Notes: generated by a model not told the origin, from the sequence alone. DNA of 64,000 nucleotides from Saccharopolyspora spinosa NRRL 18395 (GCF_000194155.1 NZ_GL877879.1:2324520-2388519), one strand, 5' to 3'; positions 1-8,953 are shown, numbered from the stretch's first letter. Translations and numbers: made by a program.

Positions 1-1062
1 CAGGATCAGAAGCCCGCGGACCCGGTCGCCGAGGTGGCCTTCGAACCGGGCGCCGCTGCGGGCGAGGTCAACCCGACGGCGCCGATCAAGGTCACCGTGG
101 ACCGCGGCAAGTTCGACTCCATCGCGCTGACCAACGCCGACGGCAAGCAGGTCGCCGGCGAGCTGTCCAAGGACGGCAGGACCTGGCAGGCCACCGAGGC
201 GCTCGGCTACGGCAAGAGCTACTCCTGGTCCGGCCAGGCCATCGGCGAGGACGGCCTGCAGGTGCCGGTGCAGGGCCAGTTCAGCACGCTGCAGCCGAAG
301 AAGGTGATCCGCGCCACGATCAACCCGACGGACAACGCCGAGGTCGGCATCGCGATGCCGATCAGCGTGAAGTTCGACGAGCCGGTCAAGGACAAGGCGG
401 CGATCCAGCGCGCGCTGACCATGCAGACTTCGGTGCCGGTGGACGGCTCCTGGGCGTGGCTGTCGGACCGGCAGGTCGACTGGCGGCCGAAGGAGTACTG
501 GCCGGCGCACACCCACATCAGCGTGAACGCCAAGCTCTACGGCCAGTCCTACGGCGACGGCGCGTACGGGATGGCGGACCTGAGCACCGACTTCGACATC
601 GGCCGGTCGCAGATCGTGAAGGCGGCAGTGGGCACCCACCGGCTGGTCGTGATGCGCAACGGCCAGCAGGTGGCCAACTACGCGGCGAGCTACGGCGAGG
701 AGTACGACCCGGGCCGGAACACCCCCAACGGCATCTTCATGGTCATGCAGAAGAACCCGGTGGAGATCATGGACAACCCCCGGTACGGCTACCACGACGT
801 GCGCAAGACCTGGGCGGCCCGGTTCTCGAACCACGGCGAGTTCATCCACGAGAACCAGGAGAACGCGGCCGCGCTCGGCAAGGTCAACAACTCGCACGGC
901 TGCATCAACCTCAGCGCGGCGGATGCGAAGGCGTACTACGACAGCGCGCTGATCGGCGACCCGATCGAGGTGACGGGTTCGGCCAGTTCGATGCCGCCGC
1001 AGTTCGACGTCTACGACTGGCTTCTCAGCTGGGACCAGTGGACCAAGAAGTCAGCGCTCTGA
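1..1062 (+). CDS. L,D-transpeptidase (YkuD), 5'-truncated by window edge
   Basis: Peptidoglycan 3-3 cross-linking enzyme acting outside the membrane. The frame is open from base 1, so the true start, with its signal peptide or lipobox, lies upstream; the GTG at 34 is internal. The visible part has one Ig-like beta domain (about residues 90-190) followed by a YkuD catalytic domain. The catalytic motif is FIHEN...NNSHGCINLS, with the nucleophilic Cys codon at 901-903 and the paired His codons at 847-849 and 895-897. The C-terminal DVYDWLLSWDQW tail is typical of mycobacterial Ldt enzymes. In M. tuberculosis an Ldt gene (lprQ, Rv0483) lies just upstream of mshA, so this is probably its positional counterpart. 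The family is certain; assignment to one Ldt paralogue is inferred. Confidence 0.93.
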   Translation, partial: QDQKPADPVAEVAFEPGAAAGEVNPTAPIKVTVDRGKFDSIALTNADGKQVAGELSKDGRTWQATEALGYGKSYSWSGQAIGEDGLQVPVQGQFSTLQPKKVIRATINPTDNAEVGIAMPISVKFDEPVKDKAAIQRALTMQTSVPVDGSWAWLSDRQVDWRPKEYWPAHTHISVNAKLYGQSYGDGAYGMADLSTDFDIGRSQIVKAAVGTHRLVVMRNGQQVANYAASYGEEYDPGRNTPNGIFMVMQKNPVEIMDNPRYGYHDVRKTWAARFSNHGEFIHENQENAAALGKVNNSHGCINLSAADAKAYYDSALIGDPIEVTGSASSMPPQFDVYDWLLSWDQWTKKSAL

Positions 1063-1145
1063 CGCGATCGGGTCCTGTTTCGAGGCCCCGTTTTGGGCAG
1101 CGGCGTCGGTGGCGGATCCTCAGACGCCGTCTGGTCTCCGGGGAT

Positions 1146-1179
1146 CCCGGACTCGTGAATGCCAATTCACGACGCCGGG
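1146..1179 (+). terminator. Hairpin downstream of the L,D-transpeptidase
   Basis: Inverted repeat CGTGAAT/ATTCACG (1154-1160 and 1165-1171) inside an outer CCCGG/CCGGG pair, about 90 bases after the stop codon. There is no clear U tract, so it could be an intrinsic terminator or a repeated palindrome. Confidence 0.45.
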
Positions 1180-1830
1180 GCTGTCCTCACGGAACGACGT
1201 CTGAGAACCCGCGGCGGAGCTCCCGGAAGTGCTTTCGGGCCGTAGGAGCGGCGGGGGGCCTGCCGCTTTTCGCTTTCCTGGTTCGGTCCTCGGGCTATTC
1301 GTCGGGGACTGAGCAGGCTCGGCGTCGAGGTCGTCGCAGCGGAGGGGCAGGAAGATCTCGCGGCCCGCCGGGTGTGGGTAGATCACGCCGCTCTCCCGGA
1401 GACCCCGCCCCAGGCTCAGCAGCACGAACCCCGGCAGCGGGGCCGGTAGTCGCTCTCCGCGGACATCACCAGCGGCACCGCCCCCATGCCGATCGCGCCC
1501 ACGAGCAGCCCGGCCACCAGCGTCGAGTGCAGCCCGGACCAGGCGGCAGCCGCTCGCCGACGAGGCCGCCGATGGCTGCGCATCGCGGTCGTCGTGTAGC
1601 GGTGATCGCGGTCGGCGAAATGCTCCTGGCGATGCGTTCTGGCCGGTCGACGGCGGTGTGACTAGCGCCACCCGGGGCCGTCGGACCGTCCGGCTCGGCG
1701 GCCCCGGGGCGGTAGCGTCGAACGTCGGCCTGGATGGGGTCGTGAGCGGTGTGACCACCACCGCCCGCGAATGCCGTGGTTTCGGCACCGTGACGGGAAT
1801 GTTTTCGCCACGGCAGGTGTAGGGGTTGAC
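1180..1830. other. Long intergenic region with a possible decayed membrane-protein ORF
   Basis: No convincing gene is seen. On the minus strand, 1583 down to 1416 can encode a 55-residue peptide with one good hydrophobic segment (LVAGLLVGAIGMGAVPLVM). The adjacent minus-strand frame continues with LRESGVIYPHPAGREIFLPL, as if one coding sequence had been frameshifted. No ribosome binding site or known family was recognised. The rest should hold the mshA promoter. Confidence 0.25.
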
Positions 1831-3171
1831 ATGCGTCCGAAAACTTCGGGCCGACCGGCTTGCGATGGGCAGCAGATGACCTCCAGAACGTTACGCATGC
1901 GGCCACGCCGCGCCGCCGTCTTCTCGTTGCACACCTCCCCGCTGGAGCAGCCGGGCACCGGCGACGCCGGGGGCATGAACGTCTACATCGCGCAGACCGC
2001 CAAGCGGCTGGCCGATGCGGGTACCGAGGTCGAGATCTTCACCAGGGCGACCTCGTCGGACATCCCGCCGATCGCGGAGCTGGCCCCCGGCGTCCTGGTC
2101 CGGAACGTGGTCGCCGGTCCGTTCGAAGGGCTCGACAAGAACGACCTGCCGTCGCAGCTGTGCGCCTTCGCCGCCGGTGCGCTGCGGGTGGAAGCCCGCC
2201 ACGAACCCGGCTACTACGACATCGTGCACTCGCACTACTGGCTGTCCGGGCAGGTCGGCTGGCTGGCTCGGGAGCGCTGGGGCGTCCCGCTGGTGCACAC
2301 CGCGCACACTCTCGCCAAGGTCAAGAACGCCAACCTCGCCGCGGGCGACAGCCCTGAGCCGCGAGTCCGGGTGCTCGGCGAGGAGCAGGTGGTCGCCGAG
2401 GCGGACGTGCTGGTGGCGAACACCGAGTTCGAGGCCGCCGACCTGATCACCCGCTACGGTGCCGATCCGGACGAGGTCGTGACGATCCCGCCCGGCGTCG
2501 ACCTCGAATGCTTCACCCCCGGCGACCGCCAGGCCGTCCGAGCCGGGCTGGACCTTCCGCCGGACGCCGTGGTGCTCGCCTTCGTTGGCCGCATCCAGCC
2601 GCTGAAGGCCCCGGACGTGCTGCTGCGGGCCACGGCGGAACTGCTCGCGAGGCACCCGGAGATCCGCTGCCGCCTGGTGGTGCTGGTGGTCGGCGGGCCG
2701 TCCGGCAGCGGGCTGGAGCGCCCTCGGGCGTTGCAGGAGCTCGCGGTGCAGCTGGGCATCTCCGACGTGGTGCGGTTCCTCCCGCCGCGCAACGGTGCCG
2801 CGTTGGCCGACGTGTACCGGGCGGCAGACGTTGTGGCGGTGCCGAGCCACAATGAGTCCTTCGGGATGGTCGCGCTGGAGGCGCAGGCCTGCGGCACGCC
2901 GGTGGTGGCGGCCGCCGTCGGCGGCCTGCCGGTCGCGGTCGACGACGGGGTTTCCGGGCTGCTGGTGGACGGGCACGGCACCGGGCAGTGGGCGGACGCC
3001 CTCGGCTCGCTGGTGTTGACGCCGCAGCTCCGCGCCCGGCTGACGGCGAACGCCCCCGCGCACGCCGCGCGGTTCTCGTGGGAACGCACCACCGAGTCGC
3101 TGCTCGACACCTACGTGCGGGCGAAGATGGCCTTCCACGCGCAGTTGCGCATCCGGGAGGTGACGGCGTGA
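1831..3171 (+). CDS. mshA: D-inositol-3-phosphate glycosyltransferase MshA
   Basis: First enzyme of mycothiol synthesis: transfers GlcNAc from UDP-GlcNAc to 1L-myo-inositol-1-phosphate in the cytosol. It is a GT4 family, GT-B fold protein. The N-terminal SLHTSPLEQPGTGDAGGMNV loop and the EIFTRAT and VAGPFEGLDK segments are hallmarks of actinobacterial MshA. The C-terminal half has AFVGRIQPLKAPDVL and the ESFGMVALE nucleotide-sugar motif. ATG 1831, preceded by AGGGG, gives 446 residues; ATG 1876 and ATG 1897 are alternatives because conservation begins only at RRAAVFSLHTSP. It overlaps the next gene by 4 bases (GTGA), matching the Rv0486-Rv0487 pair in M. tuberculosis. Confidence 0.95.
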   Translation: MRPKTSGRPACDGQQMTSRTLRMRPRRAAVFSLHTSPLEQPGTGDAGGMNVYIAQTAKRLADAGTEVEIFTRATSSDIPPIAELAPGVLVRNVVAGPFEGLDKNDLPSQLCAFAAGALRVEARHEPGYYDIVHSHYWLSGQVGWLARERWGVPLVHTAHTLAKVKNANLAAGDSPEPRVRVLGEEQVVAEADVLVANTEFEAADLITRYGADPDEVVTIPPGVDLECFTPGDRQAVRAGLDLPPDAVVLAFVGRIQPLKAPDVLLRATAELLARHPEIRCRLVVLVVGGPSGSGLERPRALQELAVQLGISDVVRFLPPRNGAALADVYRAADVVAVPSHNESFGMVALEAQACGTPVVAAAVGGLPVAVDDGVSGLLVDGHGTGQWADALGSLVLTPQLRARLTANAPAHAARFSWERTTESLLDTYVRAKMAFHAQLRIREVTA

Positions 3172-3680
3172 GCGCCGACGGGATAATCAAGTCCACATTG
3201 GACGCCAGCGGGCTGGAGTACGTCCCGAAGGGTGCGGGGCGGTTCTTCGTGACCTTGCCCGGCAGCAAGAAGCTGCAGACCAACTGCTGGCTCATCGTCG
3301 CCGAGCACGCCTTGGTCGTCGAGGCGTTCGTGTGCCGGCAGCCGGACGAGGCGCACGAGGACGTGTACCGGTTCCTGCTTCGCCGCAACGCCCGGCTCTA
3401 CGGCGTGCACTACACGATCGACGCCAACGGCGATATCTACCTGGTGGGCCGGATCGGCCTGCACGCGGTGACCGCCGACGAGCTCGACAGGGTGCTCGGC
3501 CAGGTCTTGGAGGCCGCCGACGGAGACTTCAACACCCTGCTGGAGCTCGGGTTCGCCACCGCCATCCGGCGCGAGTGGGGCTGGCGCGAGTCGCGCGGCG
3601 AGTCCCTGGCGAACCTCCAGCCGTTCCGGCAGCTGGTGGCACGCGACGGCCCGGTCCAGCCCCTCCACGACCGGCCGTAG
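3168..3680 (+). CDS. YbjN domain-containing protein (Rv0487-like)
   Basis: A 170-residue cytosolic protein of the YbjN family, a fold related to type III secretion chaperones and with no settled enzymatic role. GTG 3168 overlaps the mshA stop, with GGGAGG just upstream, so the two genes are translationally coupled. The sequence has the family's alternating pattern (FFVTLPGSKKLQTNCWLI, VHYTIDANGDIYLVGRI, ELGFATAIRREWGWR). Consistent pairing with mshA in actinobacteria suggests a link to mycothiol or redox physiology, but this is inferred from context only. Confidence 0.85.
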   Translation: MSADGIIKSTLDASGLEYVPKGAGRFFVTLPGSKKLQTNCWLIVAEHALVVEAFVCRQPDEAHEDVYRFLLRRNARLYGVHYTIDANGDIYLVGRIGLHAVTADELDRVLGQVLEAADGDFNTLLELGFATAIRREWGWRESRGESLANLQPFRQLVARDGPVQPLHDRP

Positions 3681-3795
3681 GGCTAGGCATCGCAGTTGAT
3701 CCGCGTGTGCTGACCGGGTTTGTCGCCATCGGTGCAACCCGGAGATCGTTCGCCTCCGTCTCCGCCGTGTTCACAACGATACGGAGGAGAACGGA

Positions 3796-4647
3796 ATGGG
3801 CAAGCGGCGATTATCCGGGCCGCTCGTGGCGGTGGTCGCGCTCGGCCTGCTGGGCGGATGTTCATCGGGGGCGGCGGATTCGGCGCTCTCGGCCGGAGAT
3901 TCGCGCGCCGTGGCGCCTGCCGCCCCGCAGGAGCGCAGCGCCTCGGGCAACGCCGACGCGACGTCCGACGACACGCAGCGCAAGGCGATCGGCCAGCGCG
4001 AGGTGATCCGCACTGCAGAGCTGGACCTCGAGGTCGACGACGTCGAGCGGGTCGGCGGCGAGGTGCGGCGACGCAGCGAAGGTGCGGGCGGCTACCTGCA
4101 GCAGGAGGACGCCTACCGGTCGGGCACGACGATGACGGTGCGGGTTCCGGCGGAGCGGCTGGACCAGGTGCTGGGCGAGTTGTCCGGCCTGGGGCGGGTC
4201 ACGGCGCGCAGCCAGCAGACCCAGGACGTCACCGACCAGCTCGTCGACACCCGGAGCCGGATCGATTCGCAGCGCGCGAGCGTGCAGCGGCTGCGCGTGC
4301 TGATGGACCGCGCGGCGACGGTCGGCGAGATCGTGTCGATCGAGAGCGAGCTGACCTCGCGGGAAACCGAACTGGACTCCCTCGAACGGCGCGCGGCGGC
4401 GCTTTCCGGCCAGGTCGAGCTGGCCACGGTCACGGTGCGGCTGGTGCGCCCGAACGCGGTCGCCGTCGATGACACGGGCTTCCTGGCGGGACTCTTCGGC
4501 GGCTGGCGGACCTTGTCGTCGATCGGAGCGTTCCTGCTAACGGCCTTCGGAGCGATCCTGCCGTTCGCCGCCGTGCTCGCGGTACCGGGAACGGCGGCCT
4601 GGCTGCTGCGCCGCCGCCGAAAGGCCCTCCGCAGCCCCAGCATCTGA
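3796..4647 (+). CDS. DUF4349 domain-containing lipoprotein
   Basis: Predicted membrane-anchored lipoprotein of 283 residues. The N terminus has a basic start, a hydrophobic stretch and the lipobox LLGGC (Cys about residue 22), then a low-complexity linker. The DUF4349 domain follows, with VIRTAELDLEVDDVERVGGEV and MTVRVPAERLDQVLGELSGL, then a coiled-coil-like stretch (residues about 150-210, DTRSRIDSQRASVQRLR). A C-terminal transmembrane helix (LTAFGAILPFAAVLAVPG) ends in RRRRK. GGAGGAGAACGG precedes the ATG. DUF4349 proteins have no proven biochemical function; an envelope role is likely from topology. It contains a TTA codon near the start. Confidence 0.88.
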   Translation: MGKRRLSGPLVAVVALGLLGGCSSGAADSALSAGDSRAVAPAAPQERSASGNADATSDDTQRKAIGQREVIRTAELDLEVDDVERVGGEVRRRSEGAGGYLQQEDAYRSGTTMTVRVPAERLDQVLGELSGLGRVTARSQQTQDVTDQLVDTRSRIDSQRASVQRLRVLMDRAATVGEIVSIESELTSRETELDSLERRAAALSGQVELATVTVRLVRPNAVAVDDTGFLAGLFGGWRTLSSIGAFLLTAFGAILPFAAVLAVPGTAAWLLRRRRKALRSPSI

Positions 4648-5314
4648 CCAGAGCAGGGCCCGCGCTGACCGCTGGTTCGCTGACCACTGCGGACGAGCTG
4701 GACATGGGCAGGGCGATGCCATGAATCCGGGATGGCGTCAGGCAAGCGGCGGAGCGGCTTTCGCTTCCTCGACGATCAAAACCGCCGCCGCGAGATCAAA
4801 ATTCGTGTTGCGGGAGTTGTCGCTGCGGCAAGCGCAAAACGCGGCTGGAAAACAGAGAAGGGACCGCGCGGGGCGGCTCGGGAGAGAGGGGAGTCACGAG
4901 CACGAGCCGCCCCGCGTGGGGTCCCGCTGCGGGCCGGTGGGCGGGGGGCACCCTGGGCCCGGCGGGGCGCGGCTCTTGGGGGAGGTGAGCCGCGCGGACG
5001 CTCTCGCGAGATCGGGGAGTGCGTGGGAGCCGATCAAGGAGAGCGTTGTCAACTTCGCAGAGTCCGGCAGCGGCCACAAGGCCGCCGCATTGCTCCATTA
5101 GTGTGATGTTTTCAACGAAAAGTAACGCATAGGAGTCGAAGTGCCTTCGTTTCGCGAACGGGGGTGATTGCTGCCACTTTCGTGTCACGGACCTGCGGTG
5201 ATCACATAACTGTCGGGTGAAGCACACAACCAAAACTGCGGGTCGCTGCGCGCTGCGGGAGGGTGTACGCGGCGGAGGGGAGCGGCCTCCGCGCACCCGA
5301 TGAGGAGCGGCGAG
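4648..5314. other. 650-bp intergenic region, no gene recognised
   Basis: Short open frames here lack plausible starts, family similarity and typical codon bias. The main structure is the strong hairpin at 4860-4925. The last ~200 bases are A/T-richer and should carry the osmC promoter. No riboswitch class was recognised. Confidence 0.5.
4860..4925. terminator. Strong GC-rich hairpin, probable terminator or structured RNA
   Basis: A perfect 14-bp stem (CGCGGGGCGGCTCG at 4867-4880 with its complement at 4903-4916) is extended by GGGACC/GGTCCC (4860-4865, 4920-4925). The 22-base loop is purine-rich. It lies 210 bases after the DUF4349 gene. There is no U tract, so a structured RNA is not excluded. 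Confidence 0.5.
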
Positions 5315-5746
5315 ATGACCGATCGCAACGCCACCACGCAGTGGACTGGAGACCTCAAGAACGGTTCCGGCACCGTCACCCTCGACTCGTCCAACGTCGG
5401 TGAGTTCCCGGTCACCTGGGCGTCCCGCGCCGAGGACCCCGACGGCCGCACCAGCCCCGAGGAGTTGATCGCCGCGGCCCACTCGGCCTGCTACTCGATG
5501 CAGTTGTCCGGTCTGCTCACCGCGGCGGGCACTCCACCGGAGCGGATCGACACCAGCGCCGAAGTCGGCTTCGGTCCGCGCGGCGAAGGCTTCGCCATCA
5601 CCGGGATCGCGCTCACCGTGCGGGCGAAGGTACCGGGCATCGACGCGGATGTGTTCCATCAGACGGCCCTGAAGGCCAAGGAGATCTGCCCGGTCTCGGC
5701 GGCCCTCACCGGGACCACGATCACCCTCGACGCCGTCCTGGACTGA
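5315..5746 (+). CDS. OsmC/Ohr family peroxiredoxin
   Basis: Small cytosolic thiol peroxidase that reduces organic hydroperoxides, 143 residues. The two conserved cysteines are visible: the peroxidatic Cys in AAHSACYSMQL (about residue 54) and the resolving Cys in KAKEICPVSAAL (about 120). The SPEELIAAAHSACY block is diagnostic of the OsmC fold. ATG 5315 is preferred over the in-frame ATG 5300, because GAGGAG at 5302-5307 sits at proper spacing before it. It is monocistronic, with a long leader upstream and gpm 54 bases downstream. Confidence 0.93.
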   Translation: MTDRNATTQWTGDLKNGSGTVTLDSSNVGEFPVTWASRAEDPDGRTSPEELIAAAHSACYSMQLSGLLTAAGTPPERIDTSAEVGFGPRGEGFAITGIALTVRAKVPGIDADVFHQTALKAKEICPVSAALTGTTITLDAVLD

Positions 5747-5799
5747 GGCAGCCGCCACGCAGGACAAGTCTGGAAACAGGGCTTATATAGCCTGGGGTT

Positions 5800-6543
5800 A
5801 TGACTGCGACCCTGGTGCTGCTGCGGCACGGTGAGAGCACGTGGAACGCCGAGAACCTGTTCACCGGCTGGGTGGACGTCCCGCTGTCGGAGAAGGGCGA
5901 GACCGAGGCCAAGCGCGGCGGTGAGCTGCTGCGCGAGAGCGGGGTGCTGCCGGACGTGCTGCACACTTCGCTGCTGCGGCGAGCCATCTCGACGGCGAAC
6001 ATCGCCCTCGACGTCGCGGACCGGCACTGGATCCCGGTTCGCCGTGACTGGCGGCTCAACGAGCGCCACTACGGCGCGCTGCAGGGCAAGAACAAGAAGC
6101 AAACCCTGGAGGCCTACGGCGAGGAGCAGTTCATGCTCTGGCGCCGCTCCTACGACACGCCGCCGCCGGAGATCGAGCTCGGCAGCGAGTTCAGCCAGGA
6201 CGCCGACCCGCGCTACGCCGACCTCGGCGCCGACCTCCCGCGCACCGAGTGCCTGAAGGACGTGGTGGCCCGGCTGCTGCCGTACTGGGACTCCGCGATC
6301 GTGCCGGACCTGCGGGCCGGCCGGACGGTGCTGGTCGCCGCGCACGGCAACTCGCTGCGCGCCCTGGTCAAGCACCTGGACGGCATCTCCGACAACGACA
6401 TCGCGGGCCTGAACATCCCCACCGGCATCCCGCTGCGCTACGACCTCGACGCCGACCTGAAGCCCACCAACCCGGGCGGCACCTACCTCGACCCGGAGGC
6501 CGCCGCCACCGCCGCGGCAGCCGTCGCCAGCCAGGGCCGCTGA
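5800..6543 (+). CDS. gpmA: 2,3-bisphosphoglycerate-dependent phosphoglycerate mutase
   Basis: Glycolytic and gluconeogenic enzyme interconverting 3- and 2-phosphoglycerate in the cytosol. The protein is 247 residues, the normal length. Catalytic LVLLRHGESTWNAENLFTGW is at residues 5-24 (phospho-His about 11). RRAISTANIAL, the RHYGALQG block (glutamate ERHYG) and the second catalytic His in VLVAAHGNSLRALVKHL are all present. It lies directly upstream of senX3-regX3, as in M. tuberculosis (Rv0489-Rv0490-Rv0491), and is separated from them by a strong terminator. Confidence 0.97.
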   Translation: MTATLVLLRHGESTWNAENLFTGWVDVPLSEKGETEAKRGGELLRESGVLPDVLHTSLLRRAISTANIALDVADRHWIPVRRDWRLNERHYGALQGKNKKQTLEAYGEEQFMLWRRSYDTPPPEIELGSEFSQDADPRYADLGADLPRTECLKDVVARLLPYWDSAIVPDLRAGRTVLVAAHGNSLRALVKHLDGISDNDIAGLNIPTGIPLRYDLDADLKPTNPGGTYLDPEAAATAAAAVASQGR

Positions 6544-6561
6544 CCCGAGCGGTTATGAGAC

Positions 6562-6606
6562 GAGGAGCACCCGCGACCGATCAACCGGATCGCGGGTGCC
6601 CTCCTC
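6562..6606 (+). terminator. Rho-independent-type terminator after gpm
   Basis: Long inverted repeat: GAGGAGCACCCGCGA (6562-6576) pairs with TCGCGGGTGCCCTCCTC (6590-6606), loop about 13 bases, beginning 18 bases after the gpm stop and followed by a short pyrimidine run. Confidence 0.75.
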
Positions 6607-6792
6607 TGTCACCTAGATGGTTGGTGGGTGGCGAGAATTCGCCGGGGTGGCGAACGGAGCGCGACGGTCGACCGGTCGGTACGTGAACTGGCTCCCAGCA
6701 GGGAGTGAAGCAGAGGTGAAGAAGCCCCCTTTTCGTGTCACGGGTATCACGGAACGCCCTCGTAGACTGGCCTTTCCCCACCCCGGCTTGCT

Positions 6793-6798
6793 TACGAT
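6793..6798 (+). promoter_or_regulatory. Probable -10 element of a leaderless senX3 transcript
   Basis: TACGAT ends 6 bases before the GTG start of senX3 at 6805, so transcription is expected to begin at or next to the start codon. No Shine-Dalgarno sequence precedes the GTG, consistent with leaderless translation. Confidence 0.45.
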
Positions 6799-6804
6799 GC
6801 AGAC

Positions 6805-8046
6805 GTGACCGCATTGGGCTACACCGCCCTGATCATTGGCGCGCTCGTACTGGGCGCGGTCGGCGGCTTCGTCGCAGCTCGGGAATCCCGGCGCCGCGCC
6901 AGGCCCGAAGGCCCAACCGTCGCCGAACTGCTCCAGCGGCTGGTGCACACCAGCGACAGCGGGGTGGTCGTGCTCAACAAGTTCGGCGACGTGGTGCTGC
7001 ACAATCCGCGGGCCGACGAGCTCGGCCTCATCCGCGACCACCAGGCCGACCCCCGGGCCCGCAAGGCCGCCGAACGGGCCCTGCTGGCCGGTGAGTCGGT
7101 GCCCGTCGACCTCTCCCCGCTCAACCGAGCAGGCACTGCGCTGCGTGGTCGCGGTCCGGCCGCCGTGCTCGGCGAGGTGCGCCCGCTCGGCGACGGCTTC
7201 GCCGCCGTCGACGCCGCCGACGAGTCCGATTCGGTGCGCCTGGAGGCCACCCGCCGCGACTTCGTGGCGAACGTCAGCCACGAGCTGAAGACCCCGGTCG
7301 GGGCGCTCGCGCTGCTCGCCGAGGCGGTGCTGGACGCCGCCGACGACGCCGGAGAGGTGCGGCGGTTCTCCGCCAAGATCCTGCACGAGTCGACCCGGCT
7401 CGGGACGCTGGTATCCGAGCTGATCGCGCTGTCCCGTTTGCAGGGCGCCGAACGGCTGCCCGAGCTGACCACGGTCGACGTCGACGCCGTGGTCGAGGAG
7501 GCACTAGGCCGCTGCCGGCTGGCCGCCGAGTCGGCCGGGATCGAAATCACCATCGACGAGCCCACCAGCTACCTGCTGGACGGTGATCGGACCCTGCTGG
7601 TGACCGCGCTTAGCAACCTGATCAACAACGCGGTGTCGTACTCGCCGCCGGGCAGCCCGGTGTCGATCAGCCGTCGGCTGTCCGGCGACTTCGTGGAGAT
7701 CGCGGTCACCGACCGGGGCATCGGGATCGAACCCGATTACCACGAGCGGGTCTTCGAGCGGTTCTTCCGGGTGGATCCGGCGAGGTCCCGCGCCACCGGT
7801 GGCACCGGGTTGGGCCTTGCCATCGTCAAGCACGTCGCCGCGAACCACGGCGGCGAGGTCAAGCTGTGGAGTCGCACCGGTACTGGCTCCACCTTCACGC
7901 TTCGGGTGCCCAGGCACGGCACGACCGACGGCCAGCCGGCCACTGCAGAGCCGGTGACATCAGCGGACCGCGCGGGCGGTGCCGCCCGCTCCGGGACCGA
8001 AAGTGCGGACGGGGTCACAACCGTCGAAACGGGAGGAGTCCGGTGA
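6805..8046 (+). CDS. senX3: Sensor histidine kinase SenX3
   Basis: Membrane-bound kinase of the phosphate-limitation two-component system, 413 residues. One N-terminal transmembrane helix (LIIGALVLGAVGGFVAA, residues 7-24) is followed by a PAS-like region and the dimerisation/phosphoacceptor segment FVANVSHELKTPVGALA (His about 160). The ATPase domain has N (LSNLINNAVSYS), G1 (DRGIGIEPD), F (RVFERFFRVD) and G2 (GGTGLGLAIVKHV) boxes. The C-terminal tail of about 45 residues is low complexity. The stop overlaps the regX3 start (GTGA), so the pair is translationally coupled. The known mycobacterial orthologue phosphorylates RegX3 when phosphate is scarce. Confidence 0.95.
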   Translation: MTALGYTALIIGALVLGAVGGFVAARESRRRARPEGPTVAELLQRLVHTSDSGVVVLNKFGDVVLHNPRADELGLIRDHQADPRARKAAERALLAGESVPVDLSPLNRAGTALRGRGPAAVLGEVRPLGDGFAAVDAADESDSVRLEATRRDFVANVSHELKTPVGALALLAEAVLDAADDAGEVRRFSAKILHESTRLGTLVSELIALSRLQGAERLPELTTVDVDAVVEEALGRCRLAAESAGIEITIDEPTSYLLDGDRTLLVTALSNLINNAVSYSPPGSPVSISRRLSGDFVEIAVTDRGIGIEPDYHERVFERFFRVDPARSRATGGTGLGLAIVKHVAANHGGEVKLWSRTGTGSTFTLRVPRHGTTDGQPATAEPVTSADRAGGAARSGTESADGVTTVETGGVR

Positions 8047-8723
8047 CCAGGGTGCTGATCGTGGAGGACGAGGAGTCCTTCGCCGACCCGCTTGCTTTCC
8101 TGCTGCGCAAGGAGGGCTTCACGGCGGCAGTCGCCGCGAACGGGCCGGAGGCGTTGGACGAGTTCGACCGCAACGGCGCGGACATCGTGCTGCTCGACCT
8201 GATGCTGCCTGGTATGAGCGGCACCGATGTGTGCAAGCAGCTCCGCCAGCGCTCGTCGGTGCCGGTGATCATGGTGACTGCCAGGGACAGCGAGATCGAC
8301 AAGGTCGTGGGCCTGGAGCTCGGTGCCGACGACTACGTCACGAAGCCGTACTCGGCGCGGGAGCTGATCGCGCGGGTGCGCGCGGTGCTGCGCCGCCGCG
8401 GTGAGGCGGAGGAGCTGCAGCCGCAGGTGCTGGCGGCTGGGCCGGTGCGGATGGACGTGGAGCGCCACGTGGTGACCGTCGACGGGGCGGACGTCAACCT
8501 CCCGCTCAAGGAGTTCGACCTGTTGGAGTACCTGCTGCGCAACGTCGGCCGGGTGCTGACCCGCGGGCAGCTCATCGACCGGGTGTGGGGCGCGGACTAC
8601 GTCGGCGACACCAAGACGCTGGACGTGCACGTCAAGCGGCTGCGCTCGAAGGTCGAGCCCGATCCGGCGGACCCGCGCTACCTGATCACGGTCCGCGGCC
8701 TCGGCTACAAGTTCGAGGGATAG
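8043..8723 (+). CDS. regX3: Response regulator RegX3 (OmpR/PhoB family)
   Basis: DNA-binding response regulator, 226 residues, partner of SenX3. The receiver domain carries the acidic pocket (IVEDEES), the phosphoacceptor Asp in IVLLDLMLPGMSG (about residue 52), a conserved Thr/Ser (VPVIMVTARD) and Lys (DDYVTKPYSARELIARV). The C-terminal winged helix contains LPLKEFDLLEYLLRNVGRVL, DTKTLDVHVKRLRSKVE and ITVRGLGYKFE. GTG 8043 overlaps the senX3 stop; the in-frame extension back to 7866 lies wholly inside senX3 and is rejected. In mycobacteria and streptomycetes (PhoP) the orthologue activates phosphate-scavenging genes. Confidence 0.96.
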   Translation: MTRVLIVEDEESFADPLAFLLRKEGFTAAVAANGPEALDEFDRNGADIVLLDLMLPGMSGTDVCKQLRQRSSVPVIMVTARDSEIDKVVGLELGADDYVTKPYSARELIARVRAVLRRRGEAEELQPQVLAAGPVRMDVERHVVTVDGADVNLPLKEFDLLEYLLRNVGRVLTRGQLIDRVWGADYVGDTKTLDVHVKRLRSKVEPDPADPRYLITVRGLGYKFEG

Positions 8724-8761
8724 CTGGGCCGACAGCGGCGAGGAAATCGCGCAGTCGGAAC

Positions 8762-8789
8762 GAGCCCCCAGGGACGACCTTGGGGGCTC
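8762..8789 (+). terminator. Intrinsic terminator after regX3
   Basis: GAGCCCCCA (8762-8770) pairs perfectly with TGGGGGCTC (8781-8789) and is followed by TTCT, 39 bases after the regX3 stop. Confidence 0.75.
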
Positions 8790-8953
8790 TTCTGCGCTCC
8801 GAGGTGCTTGTCAGGCAGCTGCTGCGCGCCCTGACTCCGGTACCGCCGGACGTTCGGCCCGAGTGTGGAACGTCGATGATCAGCCGATCGGCCGATGTCG
8901 GCGAGCTGATCGGCCGATGGGTGGATTCGGGCGGAACGGGCAATCTTGCTGCC

